A DNA stretch of 64,000 bases from Lentzea guizhouensis (GCF_001701025.1 NZ_CP016793.1:1674001-1738000), one strand, 5' to 3'. Counted from the first letter of the stretch, positions 17,895 to 25,313 are shown. The notes: a model not told the origin generated them from the sequence alone. Program-made: numbers and translations.

Positions 17895-18301
17895 CTGCTA
17901 CCTCACCTCTAGTCCGTGACGATCAGCGCGGATACTAAGTTCGCCATCAATCGCGAAGCACTACAGGGCCAGTTCGCATCACGCGGCCTATACAACCACG
18001 CGTGTTGCTGAATTTCGCTTTATAGGATCAAGACGCCGCCGGCGGCGCGCGGCGGACCGGTCGCCTTCCAGCGTGGCCCGCATCCATCCGGGCACGTCGG
18101 GCTCCCGCTTCGCTCCGCCCGCCGGCCACGGCGGCGCGGTCCCCGATGGCGGCGCAGAGCACGCCGCCGACAGCGGGTCATTGCAAAAACTACCTGGCCA
18201 TCACACCAGCCGGAACGATCGCGCAGAGGTGGTCTTGGCCGAGCTGGGCACGGCGATCGACTGCCGCGACGGCTGCGCCGTCTTGCCAACGAGATCATGA
18301 T
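17895..18301. other. 407-bp region without a supported gene
   Basis: Short open frames occur on both strands, but none has a good start or a recognisable family. The G/C-rich part at 18020-18180 may be the end of a lost element gene. I see no repeat or regulatory structure. Confidence 0.5.
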
Positions 18302-18742
18302 TTAGAACGCCGGGTAGTACCCCTCAAAAGGCTTGCAGTGGTGCTGTTCGATTAGGTCGGCTTCGTAGTTGAGGCCTCGCGCACGAAGCTCCTTCACGAA
18401 CACTGGCCACGGCGGCACGTTGCTCATGTAGTGCGGCGAGCCAGTCGACAGGCCTCCACCGGGTCCGGTGGCGAGACCACCACCTGGGCCGGTGGAAAGA
18501 CCACCACCTGGCCCTGTCGAGAGGCCGCCACCAGGACCGGTGGACATGCCGCCGCCCGGTCCGGTGGAGAGACCACCGCCGGGCCCGGTGGACATACCGC
18601 CGCCCGGTCCGGTCGACATGCCGCCACCAGCGCCAGTCGAAGCGCCGCCGCCAGCCCCTGTTGAGAGACCGCCTCCGGAACCGGTCGAGAGGCCGCCTGC
18701 AGGACCAGTGGACTTGTTTCGAGGCCATGTGTTTCGCGTCAT
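18302..18742 (-). CDS. Octapeptide-repeat protein (GGG[LM]STGP)n
   Basis: A 146-residue protein. After a short basic leader come about 11 tandem copies of an eight-residue unit, GGGLSTGP with L/M/A variation at position 4, then a conserved-looking tail: [22 protein letters not shown], then [12 protein letters not shown]. Actinomycetes encode many proteins with such Gly/Pro/Thr repeats plus a short PPWPVF-type tail, and their function is unknown. No signal peptide is present. The 24-bp DNA repeats are diverged at third positions, indicating selection on the peptide rather than recent slippage. It is the last gene before the right attachment site. Confidence 0.72.
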   Translation of the reverse strand: MTRNTWPRNKSTGPAGGLSTGSGGGLSTGAGGGASTGAGGGMSTGPGGGMSTGPGGGLSTGPGGGMSTGPGGGLSTGPGGGLSTGPGGGLATGPGGGLSTGSPHYMSNVPPWPVFVKELRARGLNYEADLIEQHHCKPFEGYYPAF

Positions 18743-18801
18743 GTCGGGATGCTAGTTCGACGCACCGACAATTCCTGGACGTCACGACATACAGCCAAGA
18801 T

Positions 18802-18821
18802 CAGGCCGTCTCCAGGCCGTC
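18802..18821 (+). repeat. Arm-type direct repeat, right copy
   Basis: Identical to 13586-13605 and in the same orientation, 107 bp inside the right core. In the excised circle the two would flank the core, as integrase arm sites do. Confidence 0.8.
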
Positions 18822-18928
18822 AGACGTAGATCAGCGTTGATCAATAACGACAACCGTCGAAAACAAACTCGCAGGTCAAACTAGGTGCACTAGCAGGAAC
18901 CGCGGCTAGCCATCCACCGGCGACAAAC

Positions 18929-18946
18929 CTACGACGTGTGATCGGC
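18929..18946 (+). repeat. Attachment-site core, distal copy (attR)
   Basis: Identical to the last 13 coding bases, stop and following bases of glnA1 (13527-13544). It is followed by a terminator that is probably the original glnA1 terminator. Confidence 0.85.
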
Positions 18947-18960
18947 TGAGTTGGAACTGG

Positions 18961-18977
18961 AAGGCCCGGCGGGCCTT
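18961..18977 (+). terminator. Displaced native glnA1 terminator
   Basis: A 7-bp stem with a 3-nt loop (AAGGCCC, GGC, GGGCCTT) followed by TCGG, 15 bp after the distal core. Its position relative to the core fits a glnA1 terminator separated from its gene by the insertion. Confidence 0.6.
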
Positions 18978-19004
18978 TCGGGTTCAGCAGTCAGCACACA
19001 GCAA

Positions 19005-19031
19005 GTACTTGACGTACTTGACGTACTTGCC
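19005..19031 (+). promoter_or_regulatory. Triple 9-bp direct repeat upstream of the TA pair
   Basis: GTACTTGAC at 19005 and 19014 and GTACTTGCC at 19023, 41 bp before the antitoxin start. Phased short repeats at this place are good candidates for antitoxin-mediated autoregulation. Confidence 0.6.
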
Positions 19032-19071
19032 ACGGCGGTGGAGGCTGAAGGTGACCAACCGGGAGGCTGCC

Positions 19072-19488
19072 GTGTCCGCTGTTCACTTCGAGAGCTACAC
19101 AGAGGCTCGAGCGCACTTGAAGGACCTCCTCAACGCAGCCGAAAGGGGGCAGGTCGCCACAGTGAGGCGCGACTCGGTCACCACAGCGGTTGTCAGCGTG
19201 GAACGACTGCGTCATTTCTTGGCCTCCCTCATCCCGTCGCGCGCGGAAGTCGTCCCTGAGTCCGGTGGCTGGTCGGTGTTCATCCCCGGTCTGCCCGTCG
19301 CGGCCGACGGCGCGTCCTTCGACGAAGCGATCACCGAGATGATCGACGCACTGCGCGAGTACGCGGAGGACTGGCAGGACCACCTCCTGGACGCGCCGAA
19401 CCACCGGGACAACTGGGGCCTTGTTCAGCTGATCAGCTTGAGCGACGACGACCAGCTGCGTGACTGGCTGGTGGGTGCTGCCAAATGA
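19072..19488 (+). CDS. Phd/YefM-like antitoxin
   Basis: A 138-residue antitoxin. The N-terminal half (HFESYTEARAHLKDLLNAAE, then ATVRRDSVTTAVV) is a Phd/YefM-type DNA-binding and dimerisation region; the C-terminal half (GWSVFIPGLPVAADGASFDE onward) resembles a HicB-like fold. GTG 19072 has GGGAGG five bases upstream and gives the family start; an in-frame GTG at 19051 is possible. Its stop overlaps the toxin start (ATGA). It would neutralise the toxin and repress the operon through the triple repeat upstream. Confidence 0.8.
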   Translation: MSAVHFESYTEARAHLKDLLNAAERGQVATVRRDSVTTAVVSVERLRHFLASLIPSRAEVVPESGGWSVFIPGLPVAADGASFDEAITEMIDALREYAEDWQDHLLDAPNHRDNWGLVQLISLSDDDQLRDWLVGAAK

Positions 19489-19910
19489 CCTGGCCTCAGC
19501 CGACCCGCAAGGACCACCAGTCGTTCTGCGTGAACGAAGAGTGGCTCCAAGTGCGTGGTGCGCGCGGACGAACGGGCACCCACCACGTCACCTACGAACT
19601 TCACCTCACCGATGGACGGGTGCTTCGCACGCGGGTTTCCCATCCGGTTGATCGCACGGACTACGGGCCTCGCATCTGGCGACACATCCTTCGCGACCAG
19701 CTCCAGGTTGACGAGCCAGTGTTCTGGGCGTGTGCGCAGGAGGGCATCAAGCCGGACCGGGGAACACCCGAAGCTCCGCGAGAGGCACTGCCCGCCGATC
19801 TCGTTCACCTCCTGATCACCCGCGTTGGCCTCGCGGAATCCGAGGTAGCCGAGATGACCAAGGAAAACGCGATAGCCAGACTCCAGCGTTTCTGGACCGA
19901 AGGAAGCTGA
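19485..19910 (+). CDS. Cytotoxic translational repressor-type toxin
   Basis: A 141-residue partner of the antitoxin. It belongs to an actinobacterial family often annotated as the cytotoxic translational repressor of a toxin-antitoxin system, recognised by GTHHVTYELHL, SHPVDRTDYGPRIWRHILRD and LITRVGLAESEVAEMTKENA. The N-terminal half looks like a RelE/HicA-type small beta domain. The activity is inferred from the family and the operon structure only. ATG 19485 overlaps the antitoxin stop. The pair sits between two relics of the glnA1 3' end, so it arrived with, or was fixed by, the integration events there. Confidence 0.75.
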   Translation: MTWPQPTRKDHQSFCVNEEWLQVRGARGRTGTHHVTYELHLTDGRVLRTRVSHPVDRTDYGPRIWRHILRDQLQVDEPVFWACAQEGIKPDRGTPEAPREALPADLVHLLITRVGLAESEVAEMTKENAIARLQRFWTEGS

Positions 19911-19916
19911 GCCCTG

Positions 19917-19974
19917 GGCGCGCCGCTGTTCCACGACGAAAGCGGCTACGCGGGCCTGTCCGGCGTGTGATCGG
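19917..19974 (+). pseudogene. Internally deleted glnA1 fragment
   Basis: 19917-19962 matches glnA1 12955-13000 at 45 of 46 positions. Directly after it, 19963-19974 matches the glnA1 end at 13532-13543 at 11 of 12 positions. The 531 bp between those parts of glnA1 are missing, exactly 177 codons. It cannot encode a protein; it marks a past duplication or integration event. Confidence 0.85.
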
Positions 19975-19984
19975 TGCTGTGAGC

Positions 19985-20272
19985 TCAGGGCCGGGCGACC
20001 TGATCGCCCGGCCCTTCGTCGTTCCCCGTGCTGAGCAACGTCACGGTGGACCCGCCGGTGCCGATGCGGACGTTGGCGACCAGCACGTCGGCCTCGCCTC
20101 CGGTGGGCAGCTTGATCCGTGCCTCGCCGGCGTCGAGGGTGTCGGCGGACGCGGCGGCGCCGGACAGCTGCCAGAAGCCGTCGGTCACGGTCTCGATCAG
20201 GTCCACCCGGTCGAGGTCGGCGGCGTTGCCGTCCGGGTAGACGAGCCGGGCCGGTCCTGAGTAGCTGAACAT
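19985..20272 (-). CDS. Hypothetical beta-rich protein
   Basis: A 95-residue soluble protein (MFSYSGPARLVYPDGN start) of alternating beta strands, with no recognisable catalytic motif. It resembles short actinobacterial DUF4873-like proteins only weakly. ATG 20272 has an excellent GGGAGGAACG ribosome-binding site. The stop codon lies at the edge of the hairpin at 19988-20014. Confidence 0.65.
   Translation of the reverse strand: MFSYSGPARLVYPDGNAADLDRVDLIETVTDGFWQLSGAAASADTLDAGEARIKLPTGGEADVLVANVRIGTGGSTVTLLSTGNDEGPGDQVARP
19988..20014. terminator. Perfect 11-bp hairpin
   Basis: 19988-19998 pairs with 20004-20014 (5-nt loop). It overlaps the 3' end of the minus-strand hypothetical gene and follows the TA island on the plus strand. 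Confidence 0.7.
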
Positions 20273-20359
20273 CGTTCCTCCCTGTTCGTCCCCGACGGGT
20301 ACACGAGGAGGAACGGGGTGAGGTTCACCTCGGCTGGATGCCCATCCGAGCAGCGTCGG

Positions 20360-22312
20360 TCACGGGCTCCAGTTGCTCGCCCAGCGGCGTTTGCGTTCCT
20401 CGTCGCGCACGATCCAGTCGCGTCCCTCCGACGCCACCGCCTCCAGCACGCGAAGGGCGCTGTCGAACCCCGCGTCGCGGCTGGCCGGCAGGTCCGGGTC
20501 CTCGGCGCTGTCCTGTTCCACGTCCACGGCGTTCCTGCGGTTCTCCTTCACCTCGGCGATCTTCGTGCCGTTGACGAGCGTCAGCTCGAACACGCGGCTG
20601 CCGGGGCCGTCCTTCTCGTCGATGGAGGCGGAGGCGACCGCGTCGTACGGGAACATCTCGCGTTTGCCGTGGCGGATGCCGCCATTCTTGAACTCGAGCA
20701 ACGACCGCACCGAACGCATGCCGTAGCGGGTGAGCAGGAAGATCTGCACGTTGTAGCGCTCGTAGCGGGGCGGGCCGTTGGTGACGCGGCTGCGCCGGGC
20801 GAAGTCGACTCGTTCGGTGAGCACGACGTGTGTCACCAGGTCTCGTTCGTTGAGGTCCGTCTGGCGCAGGGCCTCGTGCTTGAGGTGCAGCTTGTCCAAC
20901 GCGAGCCAGCGGGCGATCTCGGCGTCGGAGGGGCGGTCGGCCAGGGTCTGCCGCCAGTTCTCGAACGCCGCGAGTTCCTCCTCGTAGAGGGCGTCGGCGC
21001 GGCCGTCGAGGAGCATCTGCACGCGTGGTCGGGAGCGCAGGCGAGCAGCACCCACGACGCCCAGGTAGGCGGCGGCGAGGAACAGCGCCTGCAGATGGCC
21101 GTCGCGCAGCAACAGGAAGAGGCCGACCGCTCCCAGGAGGACACCCAGCGCTCGGAGCACGAACGCGCTGCGCAATCCCGCTGGTGGCAACACGCGGTCG
21201 TACGACTCGCCAAGCACGAACTTGGCGTCGATCCGCTCGACGTGCCAGTCGACGAGCCAGGTCACCTCGCCGTGGCGCATGTTCTTGTCGGTGTACTGCG
21301 CGCGCAGGCGGCGTTTGAGGTGCTCGCGGTACCCGGCGGTGTAGTCGAGCCAGTCGACGGCCTTGCTGTGCAGGCGGAAGCGGTGGTCGACGAGGTTCAC
21401 CGGCTTCTTCGTGGGCTCCTCGACATCCTCCTCGTACAGGACGGCGAACTCGTCCTTGGTGACCGCGGCGTCGAGGAAGTGGGTTTCAAGGATGAGCGTG
21501 CAATGGAACACCACCCAGGCACCCGCAACCCACAGCGCTAGTCCCAGCCCTGCGGGAGCGGACACGCCTCCGCCCACGACGGAAGGCAGAGCCAGCGCCG
21601 TGACCGCGAACCCGAGCAACACGTACCGCCATGCCAGCGCGTTCGAACGGAACGGCACCAGCCGGTAGGTGCTCGGCGGACGCGGGTCGGCCTCGAAGAA
21701 CTTCCACGCCCGGTCCAGCCTGCCGCGGGCCATCCGTTCATCCGCCACCGTGCGTTTGCGTTGTGCCGAGATCCTCTCCTGCGCCGCCCCGCTGAGGATG
21801 AGGTCGAGGTGACGGTCGATCTCCAGCTGCCGCTCGCCGTCGAGCGCGCGGTAGGAGCTCAGCTCCTGCTGCACGGTGTCACCGTCGAAGGTCGCGTGCG
21901 CATGGCCGAGCAGTGCCAGCACGACTTCGAGCGCGGCCGTCCACCGGTCGGCCGGCAACGACGAGCACAATTTCTGCACGTTGTGGATCTCGTCGGTGAG
22001 GGCTGCGGTGATCTCGATGAACGAGCGCTCGCTGAGGATGGACAGGACGTAGAAGTAGGCACGTTCGGTGGTGATGTGGCCGCCGTTCACGAGGTCGCGG
22101 AACACCACCTCCGCCTTGCGCGGACTGCCGCCTTCCAGCAGTCGTGCCGCGACCTCGTGCTTCCACTCGGGCGGATCGTCCCAGCTGCACTGGTAGATCA
22201 TCGTGCCGATCAGCACCGACTCCTGGAACTGCACACCGATCTGCTGACCGACCTGTGCGTCACCGGATGCCTGGTTCTGGTTGTCGACGCGCACCGAGCC
22301 CTCGGCGGTCAT
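20360..22312 (-). CDS. Four-helix membrane protein with N-terminal signalling-type motif
   Basis: A 650-residue protein I do not recognise. Residues 11-29 (NQNQASGDAQVGQQIGVQF) match the C-terminal tail of the nucleosidase encoded just upstream. Residues 46-200 are helical and TPR-like. Two transmembrane hairpins follow (229-247 with 253-275; 383-402 with 407-424), separated by about 105 cytosolic residues, and a C-terminal domain of about 225 residues ends with strands such as SRVFELTLVNGTKIAEV. The start overlaps the nucleosidase stop (ATGA), so both proteins are made together. The shared motif and overlap suggest a receptor or pore that assembles with the nucleosidase; this is inference. 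Confidence 0.75.
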   Translation of the reverse strand: MTAEGSVRVDNQNQASGDAQVGQQIGVQFQESVLIGTMIYQCSWDDPPEWKHEVAARLLEGGSPRKAEVVFRDLVNGGHITTERAYFYVLSILSERSFIEITAALTDEIHNVQKLCSSLPADRWTAALEVVLALLGHAHATFDGDTVQQELSSYRALDGERQLEIDRHLDLILSGAAQERISAQRKRTVADERMARGRLDRAWKFFEADPRPPSTYRLVPFRSNALAWRYVLLGFAVTALALPSVVGGGVSAPAGLGLALWVAGAWVVFHCTLILETHFLDAAVTKDEFAVLYEEDVEEPTKKPVNLVDHRFRLHSKAVDWLDYTAGYREHLKRRLRAQYTDKNMRHGEVTWLVDWHVERIDAKFVLGESYDRVLPPAGLRSAFVLRALGVLLGAVGLFLLLRDGHLQALFLAAAYLGVVGAARLRSRPRVQMLLDGRADALYEEELAAFENWRQTLADRPSDAEIARWLALDKLHLKHEALRQTDLNERDLVTHVVLTERVDFARRSRVTNGPPRYERYNVQIFLLTRYGMRSVRSLLEFKNGGIRHGKREMFPYDAVASASIDEKDGPGSRVFELTLVNGTKIAEVKENRRNAVDVEQDSAEDPDLPASRDAGFDSALRVLEAVASEGRDWIVRDEERKRRWASNWSP

Positions 22313-23187
22313 CCCCTTCCCCTGTTCCAGTTGACGGATCCGAAGTTGACGCCGATCTGCTGGTCCACGTGTGCGTTGTCCCGCGCGATGTTGCGGTTGT
22401 GGACGATCGGCGCCGCGGTCGACGTGCCTGAGTTGCCGGGCGCCTCCGGTTCGAGCGTGGCCGCCAGTGCCACGGCGAAGGCGGCGGCGTTGCGGGCGGC
22501 GATCGGCTGGTTGTCCTCGCGGTCGGTGGCGCGCTTGGTGCCGTCGGCGCGGTCGCTGATGCCGCGCACCACCGCGACCGGCAGCTGGTCGCTCAACGCT
22601 GCGGCGTGCGTGAAACCGGACCCTTCCATCTCCACTGCGATCGTGTCGTTGTAGGACTCGTCGATCCGGCGGGCGAGGTCCGAGGTGGTGGAGTCCAGCA
22701 CGACGTCGCCGACCGCGATCGGACCGAACGCCACCTTCGGCTCCTGGTCCCGTGCCTCGGCAGGCAGGAACGCGTGCCAGGCGTTGTTCCTCGGCAGGCG
22801 GCGCGCCGCCTGTTCGAGCCGGTGGGAGATGTCCCAGGCCCGCGGCCGCACCCGGAAGCCGTCGTCCTGGCTGCGGCCGCCCTGGTAGGAGTAGACCTTC
22901 GTCGCCACGACGACGTCGCCGATGGCGAGCTTGCGGCTGCGGCCGCCCGCCACCCCGACGAACATCATCGCCGTGGGCGAGAACTCGGCCTTCGCGCGTT
23001 CGGTGAGCACCGCGGCGGTCGTGGTGCCCGGCCCGGTGACACCCACGGCGATGCGGTGCCCGGGGTGGCCGGCCAGGGTGCCGACGTCGAACACCGTGCC
23101 CGAGGCGTGCCGGCGTTCTTCGACGTCGACCAGGTGCGCCAGCACGGCGTCCTGCTCGACGTTGAGCGCGGTCAGGATGACGATCAT
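22309..23187 (-). CDS. PNP/MTAN-superfamily nucleosidase with C-terminal assembly motif
   Basis: A 292-residue protein. Residues 1-245 form a nucleoside phosphorylase/MTA-SAH nucleosidase domain: MFVGVAGG (phosphate/ribose loop), AVEMEGSGF (substrate-binding Glu) and GISDRADG (general-acid Asp). These are present, so it should be active, releasing a base from a nucleoside or nucleotide. A linker leads to a tail, residues 264-282 NRNIARDNAHVDQQIGVNF, shared with the next protein. In bacterial immunity PNP domains act as effectors, including ATP nucleosidases. ATG 23187 has GGGGGA upstream; the substrate is not deducible. Confidence 0.85.
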   Translation of the reverse strand: MIVILTALNVEQDAVLAHLVDVEERRHASGTVFDVGTLAGHPGHRIAVGVTGPGTTTAAVLTERAKAEFSPTAMMFVGVAGGRSRKLAIGDVVVATKVYSYQGGRSQDDGFRVRPRAWDISHRLEQAARRLPRNNAWHAFLPAEARDQEPKVAFGPIAVGDVVLDSTTSDLARRIDESYNDTIAVEMEGSGFTHAAALSDQLPVAVVRGISDRADGTKRATDREDNQPIAARNAAAFAVALAATLEPEAPGNSGTSTAAPIVHNRNIARDNAHVDQQIGVNFGSVNWNRGRG

Positions 23188-23288
23188 GGTTCCCCCAGCA
23201 CGAGCCGGTCGCGGTGGTTCGCGAGGTGACTCCACCAGTGGTGGATTGAAGGTGCGGCGCCGCGACCGACGCTAGCCACGCACCGGCA

Positions 23289-23309
23289 TTTACGTCAACC
23301 TGACGTAAA
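23289..23309. promoter_or_regulatory. Palindromic operator TTTACGTCA-n3-TGACGTAAA
   Basis: A perfect 9-bp inverted repeat with a 3-bp spacer lies in the 211-bp gap between the divergent nucleosidase and Nudix-regulator genes, 90 bp before the regulator start. It is a good candidate site for the adjacent winged-helix regulator, possibly controlling both directions. Confidence 0.65.
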
Positions 23310-23398
23310 CGGGCTTCACACGAATGGCCCTGCTGGCGGAGATATCATTCCGCGCACGTTTCCCCAGGTCAGCAACGCTCTGAGAGGAAGTGTCCGGC

Positions 23399-24112
23399 AT
23401 GTCCGACCGCACGAGGCCGATACCCACGGTTGCCATCGCGGTGGACCTGGCGGTGCTGACGGTCCGGGACGGCTCGTTGCAGGTCCTGCTGGTCGAACGC
23501 GGCATCGAACCGTGGCGCGGGCTGCAGGCGCTGCCGGGCGGGTTCCTCGACGACGAGGAGGAGGACCTCGACACGGCGGCGGCACGGGAGCTCGCCGAGG
23601 AGACCGGGCTCGATCTCGACCAGGTGCACCTCGAACAGATGCGGACCTACGGCACCCCCGGCCGCGACCCGCGCGGCCGGGTGGTCGCGGTGTGCTACCT
23701 CGCGTTCATCCCGGACCTGCCGTCGCCACACGCGGGCGGCGACGCCCAGGCCGCCGCCTGGGTTCCCGCGCAGACCGTGCTGGAGCCGGGCACCCGGCTG
23801 GCCTTCGACCACAAGCGGATCGTCGCCGACGCGGTCGAACGGGCCAGGAGCAAGATCGAATACACGACGCTCGCCACCCGCTTCTGCCCGCCGGAGTTCA
23901 CCGTCGCCGAGCTGCGCCAGGTCTACGAGATCGTCTGGGGCGAACCGCTCGACCAGCGCAACTTCCACCGCAAGATCACCGGTGCCGAGGGCGTGCTCGT
24001 GCCCACGGGTGAGCAGACCACCCGCCAGGGCGGCAGGCCGGCGGGACTGTTCCGGGCCGGTCCGGTGACCACTCTGCATCCGGCCATGCTGCGCCCGACC
24101 AGGGCGTGGTAG
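23399..24112 (+). CDS. NrtR-like Nudix/winged-helix regulator
   Basis: A 237-residue protein. The N-terminal Nudix domain has its box at GGFLDDEEEDLDTAAARELA-EETGL, and a C-terminal winged helix (FTVAELRQVYEIVWGEPLDQ, RNFHRKI) follows. This architecture is NrtR-like: the Nudix part senses ADP-ribose or a related nucleotide and the helix binds a palindromic operator. Such regulators usually control NAD metabolism. The candidate operator is upstream. ATG 23399 is chosen for its GAGAGGAAG at 8 bp; a GTG at 23390 would overlap that site. Confidence 0.82.
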   Translation: MSDRTRPIPTVAIAVDLAVLTVRDGSLQVLLVERGIEPWRGLQALPGGFLDDEEEDLDTAAARELAEETGLDLDQVHLEQMRTYGTPGRDPRGRVVAVCYLAFIPDLPSPHAGGDAQAAAWVPAQTVLEPGTRLAFDHKRIVADAVERARSKIEYTTLATRFCPPEFTVAELRQVYEIVWGEPLDQRNFHRKITGAEGVLVPTGEQTTRQGGRPAGLFRAGPVTTLHPAMLRPTRAW

Positions 24113-24121
24113 AGGTTCAGC

Positions 24122-24652
24122 GTGACAGAGTGGACGGTGCACGGCACGCGCCGCGTGTACGAGTCGGAGTGGATGAGCGTCGACCTCGACGACGTCGAGA
24201 TCCCCCAAGGCGAACGCTTCGAGCACCACGTCCTGCGCCTGCCGCACCCCTCGACCGGTGTCGTGGTCACGGACGCCGACCGGGTGCTGCTGCTGTGGCG
24301 CCACCGCTTCGCCACCGGCGCCTGGGGCTGGGAGATCCCGGCCGGCCGGTGCGAGGCAGGTGAGGAACCCGCGACCAGCGCCGTCCGCGAGGTCGAGGAG
24401 GAAACCGGCTACCGGGTCGGGAGGCTCGAGCCGCTCATCACCTTCAACCCGCTGGCGGGCGTCAGTTCGCACGTCACGCACATCTTCGAGGGCACGGACG
24501 CGCGCAGGACCGGGGAGCACGACCCCGCGGAGGCCGCGAAGGTCGAGTGGGTAGCGGCCGATGACATTCCGCGGTTCATCCGAAAAGGACTCGTGCCGGA
24601 CGGGATCACGTTGGCGGCGCTCAGCACCTACCTCACGTTGCGCTCAACGTAG
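24122..24652 (+). CDS. Nudix hydrolase, ADP-ribose pyrophosphatase-like
   Basis: A 176-residue Nudix enzyme with box AGRCEAGEEPATSAVREVEE-ETGY, preceded by VLLLWRHRFATGAWGWEIP, the usual ADP-ribose pyrophosphatase-type substrate-binding segment. It probably cleaves ADP-ribose or a similar nucleoside diphosphate derivative. GTG 24122 follows an AGAGG site nine bases after the regulator stop, so the two form an operon. The 3' end overlaps the convergent NADAR gene by 20 bp. Confidence 0.85.
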   Translation: MTEWTVHGTRRVYESEWMSVDLDDVEIPQGERFEHHVLRLPHPSTGVVVTDADRVLLLWRHRFATGAWGWEIPAGRCEAGEEPATSAVREVEEETGYRVGRLEPLITFNPLAGVSSHVTHIFEGTDARRTGEHDPAEAAKVEWVAADDIPRFIRKGLVPDGITLAALSTYLTLRST

Positions 24653-25133
24653 CGCGCACCGACATGAGGGCCTCGCCGAGCAGGTTCAGGCCCTGCCAGG
24701 ACGCCGGGTCGAGGGCGCGGGGGTCGTCGGCGGCCAGGCCGATGCCCCAGATGCGGTCGAGCGGGCTGGCCTCGACGAGCACGCGCGAACCGGTGGTCAG
24801 CAGGTAAGAGGCCAGCGGCGGGTTCTGGCCGAACTTGGCCAGGTTGCCGGCGATCACGATGTCCAAGCGGGCCGCGTCCCACGTGTCCGAGGAGAAGCCG
24901 GATACCACGCGGCCCAACGCCTTGGCCTCGCCGGGAGAAGAAGCGGCCAGGACGCGAGCAGCCACGGCGGTGTCGTCGAACAGCAACGCTTTGCGCCACA
25001 TCATGTAGTGCTCGGCGGACGCAAAGCGTTGCCCTTCGACGTCGAACGTGCACGGCCACCATTGCGAGAGGCAGCCGCGGCCGACGGAGCCGTCGCGTTC
25101 GGGCTGGTGGCCCCAGAAGAACAGGTACTTCAC
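24633..25133 (-). CDS. NADAR-domain protein
   Basis: A 166-residue protein made of one NADAR (DUF1768, YbiA-like) domain. Signatures: FFWGH at the start, FDVEGQRFASAEHYMMWRKA, DIVIAGNLAKFGQNP and DRIWGIGL. The fold binds NAD/ADP-ribose-type ligands; members hydrolyse N-glycosidic bonds, including riboflavin intermediates and ADP-ribosylated guanine in DNA. Converging on the Nudix pair, it adds a third ADP-ribose-related protein. Which activity it has here cannot be told. Confidence 0.88.
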   Translation of the reverse strand: MKYLFFWGHQPERDGSVGRGCLSQWWPCTFDVEGQRFASAEHYMMWRKALLFDDTAVAARVLAASSPGEAKALGRVVSGFSSDTWDAARLDIVIAGNLAKFGQNPPLASYLLTTGSRVLVEASPLDRIWGIGLAADDPRALDPASWQGLNLLGEALMSVRATLSAT

Positions 25134-25151
25134 CAGGCCGACGGTAGACGG

Positions 25152-25313
25152 CTAGCGGTTTTGGTTCCCAGTGGTTTCCTCCGAGGTGGGCATCTCCGGC
25201 TCGCGCCACTCCTGGGAGCGCGTGGGGCCGTTGGCGCGCAGCTCGTTGGCCAGCTCCTGCTTGAGCTGGTCGTCGCGTGCGAAGCCGTGCTGGTCGCTTC
25301 CGCGCTGGGTCAT
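25152..25313 (-). CDS. Small conserved actinobacterial protein
   Basis: A 53-residue hydrophilic, acidic protein: MTQRGSDQHGFARDDQLKQE, then LANELRANGPTRSQEWREPE and a tail. Small actinobacterial proteins with the same D-x-LK-x-E and P-T-x-x-EWR-x-PE pattern are common and uncharacterised. The start ATG 25313 and stop 25154-25152 leave no alternative frame. Function unknown. Confidence 0.72.
   Translation of the reverse strand: MTQRGSDQHGFARDDQLKQELANELRANGPTRSQEWREPEMPTSEETTGNQNR

Larger units (their letters stand above)
13527..18946. mobile_element. Degraded AICE-like integrative element in the glnA1 3' end
   Basis: About 5.4 kb bounded by identical 18-bp repeats of the glnA1 3' end, with paired 20-bp repeats just inside both ends. 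The gene order int-xis-rep on one strand is that of pSAM2-type actinomycete integrative elements. The integrase is frameshifted, the replication initiator has at least three lesions, and no conjugative FtsK-like transfer gene remains, so the element is probably immobile. Its cargo proteins are less Arg/Ala-rich and appear to come from lower-GC DNA than the flanks. Confidence 0.82.

Noticed and set aside
18020..18298. 93-codon Arg-rich frame as a lost transfer protein
   Set aside because: No start signal and no motif; composition alone is not enough.
18302..18742. The 24-bp reiterations as a CRISPR array
   Set aside because: Repeats are contiguous without unique spacers and stay in one reading frame that encodes an octapeptide.
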